Assembly (NCBI GenBank): GCA_963791145.1
Contig: CAWBRT010000006.1
Span: 62,001-126,000 of the forward strand
Length of the DNA: 64,000 nt
Source: CAWBRT01 sp963791145
GTDB lineage: Bacteria > Acidobacteriota > Terriglobia > Terriglobales > Acidobacteriaceae
Direction: 5' to 3'
Below the pieces are notes generated by a model. It worked only from the letters and a program-made list of their open reading frames with translations. It was not told the origin of the DNA and did no database searches. A program made the translations under genes and the position numbers. Positions 45,528 through 54,419 of this stretch are shown here, piece after piece; position 1 is the first letter of the stretch; each line of letters starts with the position of its first letter.

Positions 45528-46901
45528 CTACTTGCCGCCTTCAGGTTTCACATAGCTGACCCGCCAGATCGACTTCGACGCGTCGTCGGAGACGAACAGC
45601 GACCCATCTTTGCCCACGGCCACTCCGACCGGGCGTCCCCAGACCTGCCCGTTGGCGGTGACGAAGCCGGTCAGGAAGTCCTGGTACTCGCCGCCTGCCC
45701 GTCCGGAGTGGTGCAGTGGAACGCGTATCACCTCATACCCGGTGCGCTCGCTGCGGTTCCACGAACCGTGCTGGGCGGCAAAGATGTCGCCGCGGTACTC
45801 CTCGGGAAACTGCCGGCCTGCGGGGCCCCCAGCGGACGCCGACTTCGCGTCTGCTGGGGTTGGTTCGTAAAAAGTCATCTCCAGTGAAGCGTTATGCGGC
45901 TGGATCAATATATCCGGGGTGATTACTTTGGATTTCAACTCAGGATGCTTGTCCTTGTGCCGCGGGTCCTGCTGGCCGCCCATGTACCACCAGGGCCAGC
46001 CGTAGAAGCCGCCCTCGGTGACGTGGGTGATGTAGTCGGGAACGAGATTATCGCCCAGCCCGTCGCGCTCGTTGGTTGAGCACCAAAGCTCGCCGCTCGT
46101 GGGATCGACCGCGATGCCGACGGCATTACGAATTCCCCAGGCATAGACGCGCATGCCCGAGCCGCCGGGATTGAATTCGAGAATGTTGGCGCGATGGAAC
46201 TCGGCCGGGTTTCCATCGGTATCGTCATCATTGGAGCGCGAGCCGACCGAGACAAACATCTTGCTGCCGTCTTTCGCAAACGCAATGTCGCGCGTCCAGT
46301 GGCCGCCGCCCCGCAACAGTCCGCCGCCGGGAAGCTTCGCCAGATTCTGCTGCGGCCCGCGCGCTTCCAGGTCGCCGTTCTGATAAGGAAAGCGGACCAC
46401 CGAATCGGTGTTGGCCACGTACAGCCACTTGGGGTCGGGTCCCGGAGGATAGAAGGCGATGCCGAAAGGCTGACGCAGACCGCGGGCAAACACCTTCGTC
46501 TGCTGCGCGCGGCCCTTGTCGTCAACTCCGCGAAAGACGCGGACTTCTCCCAAGTGGCTTTCGGCCAGGAACAGGTCGCCGTTGGGCGCGGTTCGAATCA
46601 GGCGCGGAAAGTTCAGCCCGTTGGCGTACAGCTCGACCTTGAATCCCGCCGGAACCTGCGGCCAGGCATCCGCCGGGCGCTCGATCAGATCGGGCGGGTT
46701 GTCGGCCGAGCGCGAGGCGAAGGGTGGCGGCAGATCGGCCACCGTGATCTTATGCATGACGCCCGGCTTCTGCGTGCGGTAGTCGGTGAAGACCGGGCTG
46801 TCCGGCGCGGCTGCGGTACGAAAGAAAGCAAAGCGATGGAGCTGCGGGAGCGCCATCGCGGCGAACAGCAGCAGCGTGCTAACAGCGATTCGGCGTTTCA
46901 T
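45528..46901 (-). CDS. Exported sorbosone-dehydrogenase-like PQQ/NHL beta-propeller protein
   Basis: The 457-residue exported protein belongs to the soluble glucose/sorbosone dehydrogenase-like beta-propeller group. It has a signal sequence (RRIAVSTLLLFAAMALPQLH), then LPPPFASRSADNPPDLIERP, FPRLIRTAPNGDLFLAES, LRQPFGIAFYPPGPDPKWLY, SNDDDTDGNPAEFHRANILE, AVGIAVDPTSGELWCSTNER, GGFYGWPWWYMGG, FAAQHGSWNRSERTGYEV and GRPVGVAVGKDGSLFVSDD. It probably oxidises a sugar or polyol in the periplasm, with PQQ or another cofactor; the substrate is unknown. An in-frame hairpin at 45827-45859 encodes a short Ala/Ser/Gly loop (PADAKSASAGGPAG). The gene is bracketed by two direct copies of a hairpin repeat. 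Confidence 0.88.
   Translation of the reverse strand: MKRRIAVSTLLLFAAMALPQLHRFAFFRTAAAPDSPVFTDYRTQKPGVMHKITVADLPPPFASRSADNPPDLIERPADAWPQVPAGFKVELYANGLNFPRLIRTAPNGDLFLAESHLGEVRVFRGVDDKGRAQQTKVFARGLRQPFGIAFYPPGPDPKWLYVANTDSVVRFPYQNGDLEARGPQQNLAKLPGGGLLRGGGHWTRDIAFAKDGSKMFVSVGSRSNDDDTDGNPAEFHRANILEFNPGGSGMRVYAWGIRNAVGIAVDPTSGELWCSTNERDGLGDNLVPDYITHVTEGGFYGWPWWYMGGQQDPRHKDKHPELKSKVITPDILIQPHNASLEMTFYEPTPADAKSASAGGPAGRQFPEEYRGDIFAAQHGSWNRSERTGYEVIRVPLHHSGRAGGEYQDFLTGFVTANGQVWGRPVGVAVGKDGSLFVSDDASKSIWRVSYVKPEGGK
45827..45859. repeat. CCCCAGC hairpin inside the beta-propeller coding sequence
   Basis: CCCCAGCGGACGC and GCGTCTGCTGGGG form a 13-bp stem (one G-T) with a seven-base loop. It is in frame and encodes a low-complexity loop, so it looks like a tolerated insertion. 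Confidence 0.65.
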
Positions 46902-46956
46902 GATTTCACTTGTTCCGGCTATGAACCCTCCTTTTGAAGGGTCATCCTGAGGCGCA

Positions 46957-46992
46957 GGTGCCCCACATCTGCCTGCTTTTGGCAGATGTGGG
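46957..46992. repeat. GTGCCCCA hairpin family, copy 5
   Basis: Same sequence as copy 4 except in the loop. It lies 55 bases upstream of the beta-propeller start codon, in the same orientation as copy 4. Confidence 0.8.
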
Positions 46993-47046
46993 AAGAAGGC
47001 TCGATAGAACCGATAAATTCTTTGCTCATCCCGCTACAATTGTTTC

Positions 47047-48411
47047 ATGCAACGCTCCGGTACAGCCGACCTGCCGCTCCATGGCGGACGCGTTCCCGCC
47101 TGGCTGGCCGGGCGCATGACCCGGCTCGGGACCGCTATTTGCGAGCAGATCATCTGCGACTACGGCGTCCCGGGGCTGCTCTCGCGCCTGAGTGATCCCT
47201 TCTGGTTTCAGGCCCTGGGCTGCGTCATGGGCATGGACTGGCACTCCTCCGGCATTACCACTTCGGTCGTGGGCGCGCTCAAGCGCGGGCTGAATCCGCT
47301 GGCGCGCGAGACCGGGCTGTACGTTTGCGGCGGCCGCGGACGCCACTCCCGCGAAACCCCGGCCGAGTTGCGCGCCGTGGCCGAGCGCACCGGCGCCGAC
47401 GGCGAGCAGTTGGTTCGCGCCAGCCGCCTGACGGCACGGGTCGACAATAACGCCATCGCCGACGGATTTCAGCTTTATCTGCACGGATTTTTCGTCGCCG
47501 CCTCGGGCGAGTGGGCCGTGGTGCAGCAGGGAATGAACGGCGTCAGCGGCATGGCCCGGCGCTACCACTGGCACTCGGCTTCGGTTCGCGACTTCACCGT
47601 CGAGCCGCATGCAGCCATCGTGGGAGAACACCAGGGAACGATCATGAACCTGGTTGACCGCGCCGCGCTGCCGGCGCAAAGCGCGATGCTCAGCTTGCTG
47701 CGGGAACCTCCCGCCGCGCTGCTGGAAGAAGTGCGCGGCTTCGCCGCGACTGAGACACTTCCGCGAGGCGCCGCTCTTAAGATGCCGCGTCACCACGAGG
47801 TGCGCGCTGCCGATGTCGATCTCAACCGGTTGGGAGCCGCACTCGCCGTAGCCCATGAACGGGAGCTGCGCGATTTCGCCTCGCTGCTGCTGACGGAAAA
47901 AGTCGGGCCGCGCACACTGCAATCCTTGGCGCTGGTCGCCGAGGTCATTCATGGCACTCCGACGCGCTTCTCCGATCCCGCCCGCTTCTCCTTCGCCCAT
48001 GGCGGCAAGGACGGCCATCCCTTCCCGGTTCCGCTGAAGATCTACGATGAGACGATTGCCGTGTTGCGCCGTTCGCTTGCCAGGGCAAAGCTGCCGGCGA
48101 CGGAGACCTCCGACGCATTTTGTCGTCTCGACCGCTTTGTTCACGCGGTAGAGAAGAATTTCCAGCCGGAAGCGGACTTTCGTGCCGTGGTCGCGCGCGA
48201 GCGCGCTCAATCCAGCTCGCTCGGCGGCCGCAGCACTTTCGGGGACGGCAGGCCCTCCGCAGGCTCGGCGAAACCCTCCGCCCGCCTCGCAGACGAGAGC
48301 TTCGCGGCAGAGCGCAAATCACGCCGCTCCAGAGCAGCTTCCTCGTCCGAACAACTTGAGCTGTTTTCCCGCCGGCCAATGAAAGCGCCCAGCTCTGCTC
48401 GTGGCAAATGA
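47047..48411 (+). CDS. DUF763 family protein
   Basis: The 454-residue protein matches DUF763, a family of unknown function shared by archaea and some bacteria. Seen are RSGTADLPLHGGRVPAWLAGRM, GCVMGMDWHSSGITTSVVGALKRGL, LYVCGGRGRHSRETPAEL, SRLTARVDNNAIADGFQLYLHGFF, AVVQQGMNGVSGMARRYHWHS and MPRHHEVRAADVDLNRLG. The core is about 350 residues. The last 90 are Ser/Arg/Ala-rich and probably disordered. Conserved His, Cys and Asp residues suggest an enzyme or nuclease-like role, which is inference. It is a single gene with no clear partner. Confidence 0.88.
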   Translation: MQRSGTADLPLHGGRVPAWLAGRMTRLGTAICEQIICDYGVPGLLSRLSDPFWFQALGCVMGMDWHSSGITTSVVGALKRGLNPLARETGLYVCGGRGRHSRETPAELRAVAERTGADGEQLVRASRLTARVDNNAIADGFQLYLHGFFVAASGEWAVVQQGMNGVSGMARRYHWHSASVRDFTVEPHAAIVGEHQGTIMNLVDRAALPAQSAMLSLLREPPAALLEEVRGFAATETLPRGAALKMPRHHEVRAADVDLNRLGAALAVAHERELRDFASLLLTEKVGPRTLQSLALVAEVIHGTPTRFSDPARFSFAHGGKDGHPFPVPLKIYDETIAVLRRSLARAKLPATETSDAFCRLDRFVHAVEKNFQPEADFRAVVARERAQSSSLGGRSTFGDGRPSAGSAKPSARLADESFAAERKSRRSRAASSSEQLELFSRRPMKAPSSARGK

Positions 48412-48867
48412 GGATCAAGCAAGCTGCTCCCATCTTCGTCTTCCCTTGGCAAATGTGGAATTGTTCCCGACTCTCAGGAAAGCTCGCCTGTGCCGCTGCT
48501 CGTGTGTGTTTCGCTAAGGGGCACGGTCCCCACGCAAGTGTTAGAGTGACTCGCTGAACCCCGTAGCCGCGCCCACAAGAAAAATTTATCGCTTCTGTAA
48601 GAATTTCTTTTATCAATTTTTCGTCAAATCTTTTTGATTCTTCTTTGCATTTTTTTTATTTTTTCTTTTCGATCTTTTTGCCCGTTCGGCGCTCCGGCTC
48701 CCGCATCCTGCGACCCGACTTTGCAATCAAACTTCTATTCGATGTTCCGTTGACAATTCAGCGGACTTTCCTGGGACCCGGCGACAGCTTGCCGGATGCC
48801 CCGCGTGCCGGCCAATGGTCGGCGATTCAACCATCTTCACGCAGAAGATGCAGGAGGCAAAAACACG
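48412..48867. other. Intergenic region with a T-rich tract
   Basis: About 455 bases with no gene. Positions 48585-48680 are strongly T-rich on the plus strand (runs of TTTTT), unlike the surroundings, and lie upstream of the secreted-protein gene. They may belong to its promoter or 5' leader. Confidence 0.45.
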
Positions 48868-49221
48868 ATGAAGGAGATTCGTATTTTGGCGCTGGCGACG
48901 GCGCTTGCTTCAATGCTGGCGATCGGGGCGAGCGTGAGTGCGCAGACGCAGGACCAGACAACGGACGATAACTCGTCCTCCACGACCACCGTCATCGAGC
49001 AGCAAACGGTGACTACTCCGGCCGATCAGGCGGCTCCTCCCGCGACCATGGACAGCCCTTCGATGGGTAGTTCTTCAACCACCACGGTCACGACGCCTGA
49101 CTCGTATACCTCACCAGCTTCAAACGATGAAGGAACAGGAGCCGACTACAACCAGAGTCCCTACTGGGGGCCAAAGGATTGGAATTACATCTCTGAAGAG
49201 GGCGCCGTCGGCGGATCGTAG
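48868..49221 (+). CDS. Secreted Thr/Ser-rich small protein
   Basis: The 117-residue protein has a signal peptide (KEIRILALATALASMLAIGA, cleavage after VSAQ) and a low-complexity mature region rich in Thr, Ser, Asp and Gln (for example DNSSSTTTVIEQQTV and SSSTTTVTTPDSYT), ending in SPYWGPKDWNYISEEGA. I recognise no family. A disordered periplasmic or surface protein is likely. GGAGG lies ten bases before the ATG, and a strong terminator 31 bases after the stop makes this a monocistronic unit. Confidence 0.78.
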   Translation: MKEIRILALATALASMLAIGASVSAQTQDQTTDDNSSSTTTVIEQQTVTTPADQAAPPATMDSPSMGSSSTTTVTTPDSYTSPASNDEGTGADYNQSPYWGPKDWNYISEEGAVGGS

Positions 49222-49252
49222 CTAGGAACCGGTTCACAATCAGAGACTGCAA

Positions 49253-49284
49253 GAAGCAGGCGCTTTTGTCGCCTGCTTCTCTTT
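49253..49284 (+). terminator. Rho-independent terminator after the secreted-protein gene
   Basis: 10-bp stem GAAGCAGGCG / CGCCTGCTTC with a CTTTTGT loop, then TCTTTT. Confidence 0.88.
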
Positions 49285-49315
49285 TGCTCGGCGGATGGTG
49301 CGGCTGAAGATGGAA

Positions 49316-49933
49316 TCAGGGAGCGTTTTGCGCGCGTTCGCTCACGTGTACCTGCGGGCTCCGGGTGTACTCGATGCCGTTGGTGATTTTCGCGGCCACC
49401 TCGGCGCCCCAGAGCCGCTCCACCAGCCACAGCGAAAGATCTATGGAGGCGGTAACGCCGCCGCAGGTGACGATCTCGCCGTCATCGACAATGCGGCTTT
49501 CGGTTACGTGTGCTCCCAGCGCGCGCAGGTCTTCGATGGCGGAGCGGTGGGTGATGGCGGGCCGTCCCCGCAGCAACCCGGCCGCAGCCACTGCCATCGC
49601 TCCCGTGCAGATGCCGGCAATCAGGGCTCCTTGGGAGTGGGCGGCGCGAATCTTCTCCGGCAGCACACCGCGCTCGACTTCCCGGCGGATGCTCTTGGCC
49701 GCGCCCGCGGCCCAGCCGCCGCCGGGCACGATCAGCAGATCGGCCCCGTCTTCCAGCACCCCGTCCGGCGGGAAGCGCAATCCGTAGGCGGCTGTGACCT
49801 CCGCCTGCGGCTCCAGTGTCGCCAGGCGCACGTCGAGGTCAGGCACCTGTTTGGCAGCGCGGCGAAACACCTCGTAAGGACCCACGAAATCCAGTTCGTT
49901 GACGCCGTCGAAAACCACGATCCTGATCTTCAT
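49316..49933 (-). CDS. DJ-1/PfpI family protein
   Basis: The 205-residue protein belongs to the DJ-1/PfpI class I glutamine amidotransferase-like superfamily. KIRIVVFDGVNELDFVGPYEV gives the first strand and conserved acid, LLIVPGGGW the nucleotide-elbow region, and AGICTGAMAVAAAGLL the nucleophile Cys with GICTGA. THRSAIEDLRALGAHV and VTCGGVTASIDLSLWLVERL are typical of the AraC-N-terminal-like/isonitrile-hydratase branch, here without the HTH domain. Possible roles are a hydratase, glyoxalase or chaperone. The ATG at 49933 is chosen because GGAGAGG lies just upstream. Confidence 0.85.
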   Translation of the reverse strand: MKIRIVVFDGVNELDFVGPYEVFRRAAKQVPDLDVRLATLEPQAEVTAAYGLRFPPDGVLEDGADLLIVPGGGWAAGAAKSIRREVERGVLPEKIRAAHSQGALIAGICTGAMAVAAAGLLRGRPAITHRSAIEDLRALGAHVTESRIVDDGEIVTCGGVTASIDLSLWLVERLWGAEVAAKITNGIEYTRSPQVHVSERAQNAP

Positions 49934-50035
49934 CGCCTCTCCTTCACACCCCATGTTCGCCCATCGCGGTCCCCGGCGAGCGTAGCTCACTGCGGGTTGG
50001 GTCCCGCTGGGCGGGATGGGTCATTCCTCAACTCA

Positions 50036-50092
50036 AAATAATCTTGCTCTTCAATCTTCAATCTGAAATCTGCAATCTTCAATAATTGTAGA
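50036..50092. repeat. TTCAATCT-type simple array
   Basis: Degenerate CTTCAATCTTCAATCTGAAATC units in the spacer upstream of the gamma-glutamyltransferase gene. It is similar to the array at 58965. Confidence 0.5.
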
Positions 50093-50129
50093 ATTACTTT
50101 CTGACCCACGACGGCCGGAGGCTCTTTAT

Positions 50130-51880
50130 ATGGCGCATGAAATTTTGACCCTGTTGTCTACCCTGGGCGGCATCGGAATGGCATTGGCGGATTCCAAGCT
50201 GGTGGAAGAGAAGCCGAAACCGGCTGAAGCCGGATTTCCCCTTCCGCGCCCGGGCCGCTCGGTGGTGGCCACGCGCTTCGGGGTAGTTGCTACCAATCAG
50301 CCGCTCGCGTCCATGACCGGAGTGCAGGTTCTGCAGCGCGGAGGCAACGCCATCGATGCGGCCATCGCCGCCAATGCCGTGGTTGGGCTCATGGAACCTA
50401 CCGGCAATGGTTTGGGCGGCGATCTGTTCGCCATCATCTATGAAGCGAAGACCGGCAGGCTGCACGGTCTGAACGCCAGCGGCTGGTCGCCCAAGGGGCT
50501 GACGCCCGAGTTCCTGAAATCCCAAGGCATCACCGAGATGCCGGTGCGCGGCGTGCATAGCGTCACCGTTCCGGGCGTCGTGGCCGGCTGGACGGCGTTG
50601 CGCGAGCGCTTCGGCAGCATGCCTTTTTCCACCTTGCTGGCTCCGGCCATCTACTACGCCGAAAAAGGAGTTCCCATCAACGAAGTCACCGCCGGCCTGT
50701 GGAACAATGCGCTGCCGCTGCTGAGCGCCGAGCCCAATGCCGCCTCCACCTTCCTGATCGGCGGCCGCGCGCCGCGGCCCGGCGAGTTGTTCCGCAACCC
50801 TGACCTGGCCGCCACTCTGCACCTGATTACCCACTACGGCCGCGACGGCTATTACAAGGGACGCACCGCCGAAGCCATCGTCGCCATTTGCCGCGACAAA
50901 GGCGGAAGCATGACACTGGCGGATCTGGCCGAGTTCGAGCCCGAGTGGGTCACGCCGATCTCGACCGAATACCGTGGCTGGACCGTCTGCGAGATTCCGC
51001 CCAACACGCAGGGAATCGCCGCCCTGATAATGCTGAACCTGATGGAGCGCTTTCCCATGGCGGAATACGGCTTCCACAGCGCGCGCGCCCTGCACGTCAT
51101 GATCGAGGCGAAGAAGCTGGCATACGCGGATATGTTGCGCTACGTCGCCGACCCGAACGTCGCCAAGGTTCCTGTGGCGGCCATGCTCGACAAGAAACGC
51201 GCCGCCGAGCGCGCCAAGCTCATCGGCAAACGCGCGCGCCGCTTCGGTCGAGCCCTCGCGCCTGCCCGGCTTCACCGACTCCCCCGGAAAAGACACCATC
51301 TACATGTGCACCATCGACACCGAGGGCAACATCGTTTCCTTGATCCAGAGCAATTACATGGGATTCGGCTCGGGACTGGTGCCCAAGGGCGCGGGGTTCA
51401 TGCTGCAGAATCGCGGAGCGCTGTTCAGCCTGCGAGCCGGAGAGCCCCAACATGCTGGCCGGGCACAAGCGTCCTCTGCACACCATCATCCCCGGCTTCA
51501 TGCAGAAGGGCGATGTGCGCATCGGCTTCGGCATCATGGGCGGCTGGAACCAGGCGCAGGCGCACGCGCAGTTCGTCGCCAACATCGTCGATTACGGCAT
51601 GAGCATTCAGCAGGCGCTCGAGGCCGGACGCTTCACCAAGGGAACCTTCGCAGGCTGCGATGTGCAGATCGAGGAATCCGTGCCCGAATCGGTGCGCCTT
51701 GAACTCGCCGAGCTGGGCCACGAGTTGGAAGTGCTGCCTCACCGCACGGCCAACAAATTCGGTTTCGGCCAGGTGGTGATGAGCGACGGCAAGGGTGTAC
51801 ACTTCGGCGCCAGTGATCCACGTCACGACGGCGCCGCCATTCCCGAGTCCGGGCCGATTTTTTCCGAGGCCAAGCCGTAA
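50130..51880 (+). CDS. Gamma-glutamyltransferase family protein, interrupted by two indels
   Basis: The roughly 582-residue protein is an Ntn-hydrolase of the gamma-glutamyltranspeptidase family, which cleaves gamma-glutamyl bonds of glutathione-like compounds. Seen are VVATNQPLASMTGVQVLQRGGNA, MEPTGNGLGGDLFA, RGVHSVTVPGVVAGW and, in the small subunit, KDTIYMCTIDTEGNIVSL with the autoprocessing Thr, GFGSGLVPKGAGFMLQNRG and PNMLAGHKRPLHTIIPG. No signal peptide is evident, unusual for periplasmic members. Extra bases near 51237 and 51432 shift the frame, but the family sequence continues through both. The two subunits would come from one precursor cut before the Thr. Confidence 0.87.
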
Positions 51881-51937
51881 CTTAGGTCTACTTGGGTTAC
51901 TTCAAACCGCTTAATGAACGGTTTTGCAAAGGCAGGG

Positions 51938-52018
51938 ATTAGAGGTTAGGGTTCAGGGTTTAGGAATGCAGTTCGTTTGTTCGTTTGGCTAACCCCTATT
52001 CCCTGATCCCTAATCCCT
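51938..52018. repeat. AGGGATTAG inverted array
   Basis: GGGATTAGAGGTTAGGGTTC and later CCTGATCCCTAATCCC are imperfect inverted repeats about 40 bases apart, in the spacer after the gamma-glutamyltransferase gene. Confidence 0.5.
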
Positions 52019-52029
52019 TCGGACCGACA

Positions 52030-52127
52030 GCCCGCGGAACGGGCAGAAGATAGTAGCCCAGGGCGCCAGCCCTGGGTAAATGGGGATAAAACAGTCGAGC
52101 CCCGTAGGGGCGAAAGAATCCTCGCCC
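52030..52127. repeat. CCCAGGGC / CCCCGTAGGGG double-hairpin element, copy 1
   Basis: CCCGCGGAACGGGCAGAAGA, then GCCCAGGG-CGCCAG-CCCTGGGT and GCCCCGTAGGGGCGAAAGA. It is about 90% identical to 54039-54133. Confidence 0.75.
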
Positions 52128-52283
52128 GCGTTTCTTGGCTCCTGAGGAACCGCGTTCCTTATCAACAAAACAGTATTCTTGAACAGCTCAGTTACTCTTT
52201 ACTTAGTTCGGGTTACAAGTTTTGTCACCAGAGATGAACGATTTGTCATACACAAATCGGCCGCCGCCTCGTACAATAGAAAC

Positions 52284-52529
52284 ATGGCTAATGGTTCGGA
52301 AGTGAAATCCGTTCTAGAGCACCAACCCATCACAGATTTTCCCCTGAGCGACGAAGAAAAGGAAGGCATCTCCCGCGAACATGCCGTACACATGCGTGAA
52401 GTCCAGACGCTGCGACTGAGCTGTGCCCGGGTGCGCGAACAGATGCAGCGCTCCCAGAACGCCCGCTACAGCGAATTGCTGGAGCGTGAGCTTCGTCACT
52501 TGGAAAAGGAATTAGCCCGCCTGCAGTAA
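52284..52529 (+). CDS. Small coiled-coil protein, 81 residues
   Basis: I recognise no family. The protein is short, charged and helical: a flexible N-terminus (ANGSEVKSVLEHQPITDFPL) then EEKEGISREHAVHMREVQTL and a heptad-like region to the C-terminus (YSELLERELRHLEKELARLQ). It probably forms a coiled-coil oligomer or binds a partner. The ATG at 52284 is preferred to the longer upstream frame because composition changes there. The ribosome-binding site is weak. Confidence 0.6.
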   Translation: MANGSEVKSVLEHQPITDFPLSDEEKEGISREHAVHMREVQTLRLSCARVREQMQRSQNARYSELLERELRHLEKELARLQ

Positions 52530-52719
52530 CGCCGGGGACGTTCGGCCACGAGCAGACAGGTTCCCACGAGCGGCCAGCAAGTGCCGCTTCCGCGCGCCCG
52601 CCGCACCCTATTGGTGGCGTTTCCGCATCACTGTCACTGTCTCCAGTGATGAATGTCACCGACCTCTGTGTTTTTCTGAACCAATCTACAGCTGTGCAGT
52701 GTAGTCAGGGGGTAGGTTT

Positions 52720-52905
52720 ATGCCGGTCCTGATCATAGCCGTGGTGTCTTTGTTGCTGTTCTTGATCATGGGCGCGATGTGTATCAGCGCGGTCCTCAGC
52801 GAGCGCCGCTTCGAGCGCCAGGTGGAGGATTACAAGACGGCCATGCCCGTTGTGCCGGCGGCCAATGAAGTGGCCGGCGCGAAAGGTGCTGGAGTCGGGC
52901 GTTGA
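52720..52905 (+). CDS. Small single-pass membrane protein, 61 residues
   Basis: The frame encodes one N-terminal transmembrane helix (VLIIAVVSLLLFLIMGAMCI) and a short charged cytoplasmic tail (SERRFERQVEDYK) ending in an Ala/Gly-rich stretch. No family recognised. GGGGGTAGG precedes the ATG at a usable distance. It lies between the coiled-coil protein and the DinB-like gene on the same strand. Confidence 0.55.
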   Translation: MPVLIIAVVSLLLFLIMGAMCISAVLSERRFERQVEDYKTAMPVVPAANEVAGAKGAGVGR

Positions 52906-53013
52906 TTCGCCCCGCGCACTCCATCAAGAGCAACCCCGGCGAGGGCTGCTGCTGTATTTGTGGCGCCTCCGGCGCGCGCAGTACAATCTGGCGGACCCAG
53001 GTAGAGTCCTGCC

Positions 53014-53580
53014 ATGCAAGCCAGCAGTCCGATCCCTTCCTCGGCGGTGCCCGCCGCCGCTGATCCGCTCTTCCAGCACCTGCTCGATACCTACGCCAGC
53101 GAAACCAATAAAGTAGCCGATTGCTGGAGCCGCTTCCAGGATGCGGACTTACCCTTCCGTCCGCATGCGCGATCCTCGTCGCTGCTTGAGATCTGCAAGC
53201 ATCAACTGCTCTCCGAGCGCAGGTTCTTCGGCGAGTTTCTCGCTTTTCCGGAGCCGCCGGCAAACCAGGTGCTTCCCGCCTCGGAGACGGTCAAGGCCTT
53301 TCACGACCGCCTGATCGAGTTAGCGCTTCCGCGCTTGCCGGTGATGGCCGCCAAGACACAGCCGTGGTGGCTGGAGACCGTGCCATTCTTCGACGTGAAG
53401 CGCCAGCGTATATGGATCTTCTGGCGCCGCGTGCTGCACACGGCGGAGCACAGGACGCAGTTAACGGTGGCGCTGCGGTTGCTGGAGAAGCCCGTGCCGG
53501 CCATCTACGGACCCAGCGCCGACGAGCGCTGGGCAGGAGCCGATCCCACCACTTCGGTCGACGCCGCCGGCAGGAAGTAG
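53014..53580 (+). CDS. DinB-like domain protein
   Basis: The 188-residue protein fits the DinB/YfiT four-helix-bundle superfamily of metal-dependent proteins. The three metal-ligand histidines are probably in LLEICKHQLLSERRFF (first helix) and VLHTAEHRTQLTVALR (last helix, H-x3-H). AADPLFQHLLDTYASETNKVAD gives the typical first helix. Members include thiol transferases (mycothiol, bacillithiol) and damage-inducible proteins; the role here is open. The ATG at 53014 is the first in frame. No operon partner beyond the small membrane protein 108 bases upstream. Confidence 0.78.
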   Translation: MQASSPIPSSAVPAAADPLFQHLLDTYASETNKVADCWSRFQDADLPFRPHARSSSLLEICKHQLLSERRFFGEFLAFPEPPANQVLPASETVKAFHDRLIELALPRLPVMAAKTQPWWLETVPFFDVKRQRIWIFWRRVLHTAEHRTQLTVALRLLEKPVPAIYGPSADERWAGADPTTSVDAAGRK

Positions 53581-53825
53581 CGTTCGTTCCGCTTGACCGC
53601 GAGCCCATTCCTGCCGCGTCCTGCGCAATTGTTGAAAAACACAGCGGTCATCTCCGCCGGATAAGCATTGCCTCTAGGCGTTCTGCCTAGGTGTGAAGTA
53701 CACTCCTATCAGCAACAAACAGAGCTTGTCCCGTAGGTTTTGTATCAGGAATGGTTTGTATCAGGGCACGGCTTCAGAGCGTGTGTGAGAACCGATTTTG
53801 CTGATGCCCAGTGGTACCAAGCCCA
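53581..53825. other. Intergenic region without recognised gene
   Basis: About 245 bases that begin the 840-base gene-free region before the molybdopterin oxidoreductase. Short imperfect repeats only (TTTTGTATCAGG near 53738 and GTTTGTATCAGG near 53755). Confidence 0.45.
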
Positions 53826-53870
53826 CAAACGAACCCGCGGAGCGGGCAGAAGACAATAGCGTTTCTCGGG
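53826..53870. repeat. Partial double-hairpin element
   Basis: ACCCGCGGAGCGGGCAGAAGA matches the left end of the elements at 52030 and 54039; the rest is missing. Confidence 0.55.
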
Positions 53871-53900
53871 CAAACCCGGTGCGGCTTTGTAGCGCATTAA

Positions 53901-53936
53901 GGTGCCCACATCTGCCAGCAGTTGGCAGATGTGGGA
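53901..53936. repeat. GTGCCCCA hairpin family, copy 6
   Basis: CCCACATCTGCCA and TGGCAGATGTGGG form a perfect 13-bp stem. One C of the outer CCCC is lost. Confidence 0.78.
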
Positions 53937-54038
53937 GCAAGTGCGATCCGCCGCGTACCTGATTTCGTTAATGCCGACTGATTTGACTAATACCGAACTG
54001 ACTCTTGCTTGTATCAAATGGCATAGGGCCCGCAAGCG

Positions 54039-54133
54039 AGCCCGCGGAGCGGGCAGAAGATGGTAGCCCAGGGCGTGAGCCCTGGGTAAAGTGCAATAAA
54101 ACAGTTGAGCCCCGTAGGGGCGAAAGAGTTCTC
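54039..54133. repeat. CCCAGGGC / CCCCGTAGGGG double-hairpin element, copy 2
   Basis: GCCCGCGGAGCGGGCAGAAG, then GCCCAGGG-CGTGAG-CCCTGGGT and GAGCCCCGTAGGGGCGAAAG. The first loop differs from copy 1 (CGTGAG for CGCCAG) while both stems are kept. Confidence 0.75.
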
Positions 54134-54150
54134 ACTTGGCACGACTAAAC

Positions 54151-54268
54151 AGGCTGCGGAAAAACGCGCCGAAGCAACAAGCGAGGCGCTATGGATGTGG
54201 GTACCATAAGATCCGCTATCTAGATCTTGTAGTCCCAACCGACCGAAAATCTGTTTTTCCGCAGCCTC
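54151..54268 (+). repeat. 118-bp terminal-inverted-repeat element, copy C
   Basis: Ends AGGCTGCGGAAAAAC and GTTTTTCCGCAGCCTC. This is the best-preserved copy, nearly identical to the inverted copy B. Confidence 0.88.
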
Positions 54269-54419
54269 TAGAGTCGAGACCCGAGGCGCAGTCAACAGAT
54301 TTATGAGTCAGTTCAATATTGATTCCGTCGAATGTTCCATTGACCATCGACTATTTTGAACGTATATTGCGCGAGGAAACCAGCAACAGATGCCGATTCT
54401 CCGGGATGGAGGCAATCCA

